Assembly: GCA_027575765.1 (NCBI GenBank)
Contig: JANBPT010001083.1
Coordinates: forward strand, 1 to 14,907
Reading direction: 5' to 3'
DNA length: 14,907 nucleotides
Origin: Tieghemiomyces parasiticus
Lineage: Eukaryota; Kickxellomycota; Dimargaritomycetes; Dimargaritales; Dimargaritaceae
Positions within the stretch are counted from its first letter, which is position 1; the number at the start of each line of letters is the position of its first letter. Below the pieces are notes generated by a model, which did not search any database, was not told where the DNA came from, and saw only the letters and a program-made list of their open reading frames with translations. The position numbers and the translations under genes are program-made. Positions 8,574-14,907 of this stretch are shown one piece after another.

Positions 8574-9197
8574 ATGGCGGCAATTATTAGTAACGAACAG
8601 CGCTTTTTCAATTATACTATTAGACATCGCGTTGAACTCATTCTGGCTCAAGATATTGTCACCTTTGGACATATGGCGGCCCATTTACTAGCCTGGGAGG
8701 GATTTACGTATATCAGGCGGCGCCTTACTGTCGGATGGTACGGGGCAGGAGAACGAGTGGTTCGGGCACAACTTCCGGGCAATCGTTGTTCGATACATGT
8801 CTCGGGCCTTACTCATGATATCCGGCAGAGATGTCGTGTCGGATCCAAGCTTGGTTCTGCTGCCGCATGGCCAGGCTCGCTACGACCTACAGAAGAGGAT
8901 GGCCCATACGAGTGCCATCATCGCTCTTTTCTTCCTACTAGCCGTTGCCCCGCAGCTCCAGTGTCTCCTGACCCAAACTGTGCATTACAGGGGGATGGGG
9001 CTCCCCCCCTCGGTGTATCACCCTTCACTATTACCAGCCACAGCCTTGGAAGTGTAGGCATTTGCGCTCAAAGCACCCGCAGACAGCCTAATGCTATTTA
9101 TTTTTTCCGTGGCATTCTCCTTACGCCTCTGCCCTTGACAGCTTTGGGCCCTCAGGCTGGACAGGTCCGGCCATACACTCACCATTTGGGTCCTTAG
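8574..9197 (+). CDS. Doubtful ORF, 207 aa
   Basis: A stop-free run of 624 bases starts with ATG. The first part is AT-richer and encodes a helix-like, mildly hydrophobic N-terminus (MAAIISNEQRFFNYTI). The later part is Pro/Ser-rich and low in identity to anything I know. It overlaps another ORF with a signal-peptide-like start (8899-9057). No splice sites or family motifs support it. Confidence 0.2.
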   Translation: MAAIISNEQRFFNYTIRHRVELILAQDIVTFGHMAAHLLAWEGFTYIRRRLTVGWYGAGERVVRAQLPGNRCSIHVSGLTHDIRQRCRVGSKLGSAAAWPGSLRPTEEDGPYECHHRSFLPTSRCPAAPVSPDPNCALQGDGAPPLGVSPFTITSHSLGSVGICAQSTRRQPNAIYFFRGILLTPLPLTALGPQAGQVRPYTHHLGP

Positions 9198-9574
9198 CTT
9201 CGACTTTTTCCGGCCGCTTCCACTGGCAGGGCCTGATGTCCCTTCCAACCCTCTACAACTCCCTGGCTGTACAGCTTCGCTGTTGCGCTTGTTTACAGCC
9301 GGAGCTCTCACTGGCCTTTGACCGAGCAGACACTTGTACACCGTCTCTCCACCACTGTGTGTATGTATTATTATTATTTTTTTTCCTTTTCCGCACCAAC
9401 CTCCGTTCTCGGCCGCACGGAATCAGCCTTGTGAACCACGTCACGGCCCTGCGACTCGTCCATTTTCACCGCCTCACCACCCTTAATTCGATATTCCACT
9501 TTTTATTCTTACGCCATCCGCCTCGCTCTCCGAGACCTCCACATACCCTGGGACCTCCCCCCCTCCCACCCGCC

Positions 9575-12500
9575 ATGCCGCCCACGCTGTCCTGGACCAA
9601 CATCCTCTTCCGACGGGACGATGGTCCCAGCGCCTTCTTCCGCTGTGCTCTACCTTCCGGCGGCCCTGGCGTCGCCTACTTTGACGAACCGTTCGACCTT
9701 CACGTCCCGAATGGCACCACTGCCGGGGGCCTGCACCTGTTCTTCACTATCCAGGACAGTCGCCGCCGTGACAGCGGGGGTCCGATGCCACGTCGGAGTC
9801 AGCCTCTGCACCTCTTCTACGTAGAGCTCGAACAGAACCACGTCACCGGCGCCGAGACCCGTTTAACAATCGACCTGGGTCACTACGGGCCCACACCCAC
9901 GCTGGCCGAAACGGAGTCGCCCGGTAGTTCCGACTCAGAATGGGTGCACATTGCGGAGGCGAGTTCAAAGCCGGACCTGCCACCGCAAAGGGAGCAGGCA
10001 TACGTGTGCGAGGTCGCCTGGACGTTTCCGGTTGGGGGCGGAGGCAGTGACCCGTCATCGAGCCTATTTAAGCGCTGCCAGGTGGTAGACGGGGACGGCG
10101 GCCGCGTGCTGCTCGACGTGACCTACCGCCTTCTATTTGGTGATACCCTGTGCCCCGGGGAGAGTACGACATCACCTTGCCTACCGCGGGCCGTTACTGG
10201 TCCCCCGACTGACCCCATCGTGCCCGCCAGTTTTAGCAGTATCCCCCTAGTTAACCGAACACCCACGGATACGATGGAGTCTGTGTCGAACGGTACCGTC
10301 AAGTCCCGCAGCTGGCTACGCAAGACCCGATCGGTCGTTATGGGCAACCTTCGGCACCGGCGGACCGAGGCAACCTTGGTCGACGGTTCATTGGGCACCC
10401 CGGGCGAGACCAGCTCCCCGACAGCGCCGCACACTCCCACCCGCCGGGGAATCGGAATAGCTGATCCCGCCCAACCCACGGAAATCGAGCGCCGGTACTA
10501 CGACTGGCCCTTGCTGGCGGTAAGTCCAGGTCTTGTATTGCCAATGCCATCATGTTCTTCTGCCATACCGCTTATACTAACCATCTGAATTGCCCATCTT
10601 ATGCGCAACCTGAATTACCCACCGAAACTACCCGGTCCAGGCCCCTAGTAAGCATCGCCGGCGCGTCTCCCGGTCACCTAGCCACGCCAGTTCCTCCCGG
10701 TCAGGGTCCCGCAAAGGACTCCCGTCTTCCGCTGACGATTGGGAAGAGGTCTCACCACAACTCCAGTTTGTACCCGGCCCAGCCGACGCGGCAGGTAACC
10801 CCACGATGCAGGTCGTAATTCCGGCCCTGGCTATGGATACCGGTGCTGGATCGGGGACGCCGACCAGTAGCGCCGCAAAGCCTGATTTGATCAACAAGTT
10901 GGGCCACTGGCTGTATAACACGTCACCGGTCCAATACTTCAAGAAGGCTGACTACCGGAAACGGGTCAAGGACCGGTTCGCCACGATCGAGCCCATTATT
11001 ATGCGCGGAAGCCGGTATGACTTGCGCGAGTGCCCACCACCCCCACTGGTCCTTCCACCTCCCCTGGCTGCTGCACCGGACGAGGTCAGCTGTAGTGGCA
11101 CCCCTCCGGTGTTCCCCCAGCGGCAGCGCCGATCGAGCTTTAGCATCACGCGCCACCTCCGGCCCCGAAGGACTCCCCCAACCACCCCTGTGCTAGCCGA
11201 CCGACCCTTACTCCCCCTCGAAGCGGCTTCCCTCCCTGCCTCGCCGATTGACCTGCGCCCGTCTCCACTGAATACCGCAAGAGAAATGGCTTTTCCAAGC
11301 TTACCACCCCAGCAGGCTGCCGTAGTAGACGCCACCAATTCGGACCCGCTTGTGGGGAGACGGCGCAGTTCTACCTGGACCTGGCCACGCAACCCCCGAA
11401 TCATCTCTGAATCACCGACACCCCTGCCACAAACACTACCTGGCGCGCAGGCTTTACCCATCCGGCCCCCCATTGAGCGACGTCGGTCGCGGCCCGTGGG
11501 CCTGACCATCCTAACCGCGTTGCTTGGTAACCGGCAAAACACCCCCGAGGCCCATGCAACGCCACCACACCTACCCAGCCAACCATCCCCCTTAACCGGT
11601 CACTACGGCGCGGTGCCGAGGTCAGCCACGCACCCGGCTGGGCTAACCCTGTCCCCCATGGCGTCACCCACGGTCGACCCGGACCGCCAATTCCGTCGGA
11701 CCGACTTAATGGGGGAAGGTGGCAGCGGCCGCCGCCCGCGCCGCCTCTCCCGCCCCACCAACGACTTGTCGTCTCGCCTCATGGACGTTGCCTTGGCCGA
11801 TAACATCCCGGTGGCAACCGCCCCACCGATAGCCTCACGGCGTGACAGCCTGAGTAACGTGTTCCTCGGCGAAGCACGCAGCCCCGACGGGCCGATTACC
11901 TCGAGGAGTCCGCCTGTCTTGGCTCGGATTCCCGTGCACGTGAGTCAAGGCTGGTTTTGCGCACCCCCGGCCCCACTCCATCCAGTCGATGACACCGTAC
12001 TGGAACCCCCATTGACCACGGAATCCGCAGCCCGGCATGCCCGGCGGTTTACGGCCCAAACCGACATCATCCGGAGACTGGGTGTCGCCCTGGCCGACCG
12101 CGGGCTGACCGTTGTGCGGAGCAGTAACTGTGGCCTGACCGTCCGCCATGTTACGACCCTGGACGTCTGGCCCTCATCCCGGGGCATTGGCTACCGGCGA
12201 CATAGCGACCTACCTGGGCATACGGTGGTCCACCTTACTCTCCACTTGGCTGTCACGCCCGCCATGACTACTCTGGATGAGGAAGAGCTGCGGTTTGCAC
12301 CTCGCCACCTAAACGGCTATACCACCGCCAAACCTTCGCACGTGGTCCGTCTGGCCTTGGTCCCGGGCTCGTCTGATCCAGTGACTGGATACACTCTGGA
12401 CTGCACCGCTGAGGCCCTGTACCTGACCGGAAGCCAGGCGGCTCCACTGGCCGTGGAACTCGCGTGGTCCCACCTCCTCGACCCCGTTGAGGACCTGGTC

Positions 12501-14907
12501 AATACCCTCCGCGCTGATTGGGAGGCCCTGGTCCTTGACCATTGGACCGGAAGCCAGGTCACGGACGCCGATTTAGCCGAGTCTAGGCTCATCCGCCACG
12601 TACTCTACCACGCCCAGTCAGCCAACTACTTCCGCCGGCCATACTTCAGTAACGCCGGAGCGTTCGTACCCACTCTCGCCCACGCCATCCACCAGGCCAT
12701 GGCGACGCACCGGCAATCTCCACGACTCCTGAAGCCCCCTACCTCGCCGGCCATCGACGCCGTGTACCGTGACCGTCTGCGTAACCGCCGCCCCGTCTCT
12801 CAAATCCCAGACTTCAGTAACCCCACTCCGCGGCGTTGGGAACCCGTCCCCGCTGGCACTCTACGATTCCCTAGTTGCGCGTCATTTTTCGACAGGGCCC
12901 TCGGAGTCCGATCAATGGTATCAACCCAAGATGCGGTCCGTTTGGCCGCCTTACGCTCGCCCCATGGGGCGACAGAGCCGACTGCCTCGCCGGGCGGACC
13001 ATCTGCCCCGACTCACGCCGTTCGGCCCAACTGGCTGCCGCCCGACTTTGACGCATTTCACCAATTAGCCACCCTTATGGTCGATTCAGATGAGCCGCTG
13101 TCGCTAGCTTCGACGACTCCCCCGCCCAGCAGCCACCGCGGGACAAACGGTTTGGGGACTGACACTGCCAACCCCCCAGCTAGTTCCTCCGTCTTTCTCC
13201 TCAAACGCCCTAGCGACCACGAGCCGGTCGCCCTAGGCCAGCGGACTTTGCAGGACTTCTTTGCGGACTTTGAGGCCTCGTTTTATTTCTCATACGAGAC
13301 GGATTTCCCGCCGCTGCCCACTAATCCGGGCGATGTCCAGGCCTGTCTGGCTGACCTGAGGCGGGCCGACGCTATCACTCCTGCCTCCCCCGGACCAGAG
13401 GGGCGCTGGCTGGATACCAGTGAGGAGGAGCCGGCTTCGATCAGCTCGCAGCCGCCCTCCACCCCGCCGTCATCATCCTCGTCGGTGGCGACTGATCGGC
13501 GCGGCGATATCGCCCTGTCCTCGCCCCCGGCCGCGATCGACGGCGGTAACTTTCTTTCTTCTTATACTTCAGATTCTGGATGGGGATGCATGCACCGCAC
13601 GGGCCAGATGATGCTAGCTGGTGGGTTTTCCAATGTCCTGCTGGGTCCCGGCTGGCGGCCGAGTTGTAATGGTACCGCTGACCAACACGGCGCTTACCAC
13701 CGCATCCTCGGTTGGTTTGCGTCTAACTACGGCCCGCACGCCCACTATGCCATTCAACGGATGAGCCTGGAGGGAACACAGTCGCCTTTCAATGTACCGG
13801 TCGGCAGCTGGTTCAGTCCCTCCGTTGTGGCACACGTGCTCAAACGGCTCAGTACAGCCCATACTGACTGCCCTGTCCGGGTTGAGGTGGCCACGGACCA
13901 ACTGGTCCACCCCGACCGGGTCCTCGACCATCTACCGGCGTCGCCTCGTACCCAATTACTCGGCAGAGAAAGGGGAAGACCTGTCATACTCTTCATCCCG
14001 GTTCGCCTGGGCATCGACCGCCTCAACCCGCTCTATATTCCTAACCTCAAGCACCTGCTGGGTCAGCAACAGTGTCTCGGGATAGTGGGCGGGCAGCCAA
14101 GCCGCTCGTTCTACTTTGTGGGATTCCAAGGCGACGAGATTTTTTACCTTGATCCACACCTTCCGCATCCCTACGTGGCTACGACGGCCGCACGGAACGC
14201 TACATGTCCGACTCCGCCTTACCACCCGGACGCCGTACACAGCTGTCGGTTCACAGACCTCGATCCGTCCATGCTTCTCGGGTTTGTGTTCACCTCTTCT
14301 CCGGAGTTCTGTCACTGGTGGCAGACCGCGGTGGCCTCTTGGCCAAACCCTAAGACACCCATTTTCTCCGTGGCACGCCCTCGTTTGCCTCCCGCCGCCC
14401 CACGTAAACAGAAGCAACCCCCCGGTGAGCGGGCTTTACTACCCCAGTTAGGCGAGCGTCGTAAAGCCCGCTCACAGACAGGGTTGCTGCCATACCAACC
14501 TGCCTCGCAGGGCGCGTCCGACACGGTTGTCGTGGAACCCACCACACCATCGTCCCGGAGACAACAAATTCTCCAAGCCAAGAAAAGCTTGGGCCACCTA
14601 CCTGGACACACATTGCCGAACAACATGGGTTCACCGATAGCGATGACTAATGGCGGCGAGTCGGTTGCTCGGCCGCTCAAACCGCTTGTGGCGACGCCTG
14701 CCTCACCCATCCGCCACCAGCCTGCCCATACAGGGCCCCCGCCTCCAGCTACCGATCCGTACCATCGGCACAGGTACCCGCCAGCGCAACCGTTGCCCCG
14801 CTCAGCTGGGGCCCGGAAGCCTACGCACGCGCCACCCGTCCCAGCATTACCGGTGATTACGACCCCCTCCTCAACCGCCCGAGTCCGACCGGCGCCGTCG
14901 CCACTGA
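9575..14907 (+). CDS. ATG4: Giant ATG4-type cysteine protease, 3' end cut by the window
   Basis: ATG4 cleaves the C-terminus of Atg8 and removes Atg8 from phosphatidylethanolamine on autophagic membranes. The coding sequence is join(9575-10519, 10641->14907), at least 1737 residues with no stop reached. The ATG4 core spans about residues 1185-1545. It has FADFEASFYFSYETDFPP, SDSGWGCMHRTGQMMLA with catalytic Cys1298, VPVGSWFSPS, LGIVGGQPSRSFYFVGFQG, and FYLDPH with Asp1486 and His1488, then a LLGFVF strand and HWW. Upstream lie a possible NT-C2-like domain (about 1-200), disordered Ser/Pro/Arg-rich sequence with repeated RRxS sites (325-718), and an unassigned folded region (about 770-1015). 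A proline-rich tail follows from about 1550. Typical ATG4 proteins are about 350-500 residues. The core identity is secure; the extra domains and the start are less so. The frame is open upstream to an ATG at 9236. Confidence 0.9.
10520..10640 (+). other. Intron of the ATG4-like gene (121 bp)
   Basis: The donor is GTAAGT at 10520 and the acceptor GTCCAG at 10640, with a perfect TACTAAC branch site at 10575-10581. It joins two long open frames in phase 0 (an Ala codon to an Ala codon). Without it, the first frame would end at 10586-10588. This intron is what links the N-terminal exon to the protease exon. Confidence 0.85.
14677..14907. repeat. Right arm of a terminal inverted repeat, within ATG4 tail coding sequence
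   Basis: This arm is inverted relative to 1-231, with five transitions in 231 bases. It encodes the proline-rich tail of the ATG4-like protein and is cut by the window edge. Confidence 0.95.

Larger units (their letters stand above)
8423..9574. other. Region between the secreted-protein gene and the ATG4-like gene
   Basis: Two overlapping ORFs in different frames occur here. One is 8574-9197 (207 aa, ATG start, no recognised domain). The other starts at 8899 and ends at 9057 (52 aa, with a signal-like N-terminus MAHTSAIIALFFLLAVAPQL). At most one can be real and neither has other support. From about 9236 the sequence is open in the frame of the ATG4-like gene but contains a TTA/T-rich tract (about 9365-9390) that looks like untranslated leader. 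Confidence 0.45.

Noticed and set aside
10952..11542. 196-aa minus-strand ORF opposite the ATG4-like exon, and other minus-strand ORFs across 9600-14700
   Set aside because: They are shadows of a GC-rich plus-strand coding exon, with no family motif. The plus frame carries a clear domain and continuous coding.
1..14907. A large transposon bounded by terminal inverted repeats
   Set aside because: The arms are coding sequence of a host ATG4-like tail and stop exactly at the window edges. There is no transposase, no target-site duplication can be seen, and the cargo consists of ordinary fungal genes.
1..14907. tRNA, rRNA, CRISPR arrays, riboswitches and bacterial ribosome binding sites
   Set aside because: No cloverleaf arms, repeat-spacer periodicity or bacterial signals were seen on reading either strand. 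The gene structure is eukaryotic.

Overview
The window looks like nuclear DNA from a fungus. It has protein-coding genes with GTAAGT/GTAAGC...AG introns of about 120-230 bp, a TACTAAC branch site in one intron, TATA boxes, an F-box gene, a ribosome-biogenesis gene (RRP1/Nop52) and an autophagy protease (ATG4). Introns this long, together with strong divergence inside otherwise canonical families, hint at an early-diverging lineage. That placement is inference, and I name no species. No bacterial, viral, tRNA, rRNA or CRISPR features were seen.

Layout. Positions 1-231 are an inverted, 97.8% identical copy of the last 231 bases of the window (14677-14907), so both ends of the window stop at the same homologous base. 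Positions 232-1476 hold no gene I can support. A TATA box (1477-1484) precedes a two-exon gene (1585-3441) for a 542-residue F-box-like protein with a helical C-terminal region. A six-exon gene (4046-6966) encodes RRP1/Nop52, a 60S ribosome-assembly factor; I rebuilt it by matching exon phases to the family's conserved blocks. Positions 6967-8038 are mostly non-coding, with one doubtful ORF, two inverted repeats and a TATA box. A small gene (8039-8422) encodes a 127-residue probable secreted protein. Positions 8423-9574 hold two overlapping, unsupported ORFs and the leader of the last gene.

The main item is the gene at 9575-14907. Exon 1 (9575-10519) splices in phase to an exon of at least 4267 bases with no stop codon that runs off the right edge. 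Its 3' third encodes an unmistakable ATG4 (Atg8-processing cysteine protease) core with Cys, Asp and His in place (codons at 13587, 14151 and 14157). That core is preceded by about 1180 residues, including a possible NT-C2-like domain, a string of RRxS sites and an unassigned folded region. It is followed by at least 190 residues of proline-rich tail. Typical ATG4 proteins are about 350-500 residues; this one exceeds 1737.

The genes do not form a pathway cluster. They are separate eukaryotic transcription units, all on the plus strand except for the inverted fragment at the left edge.
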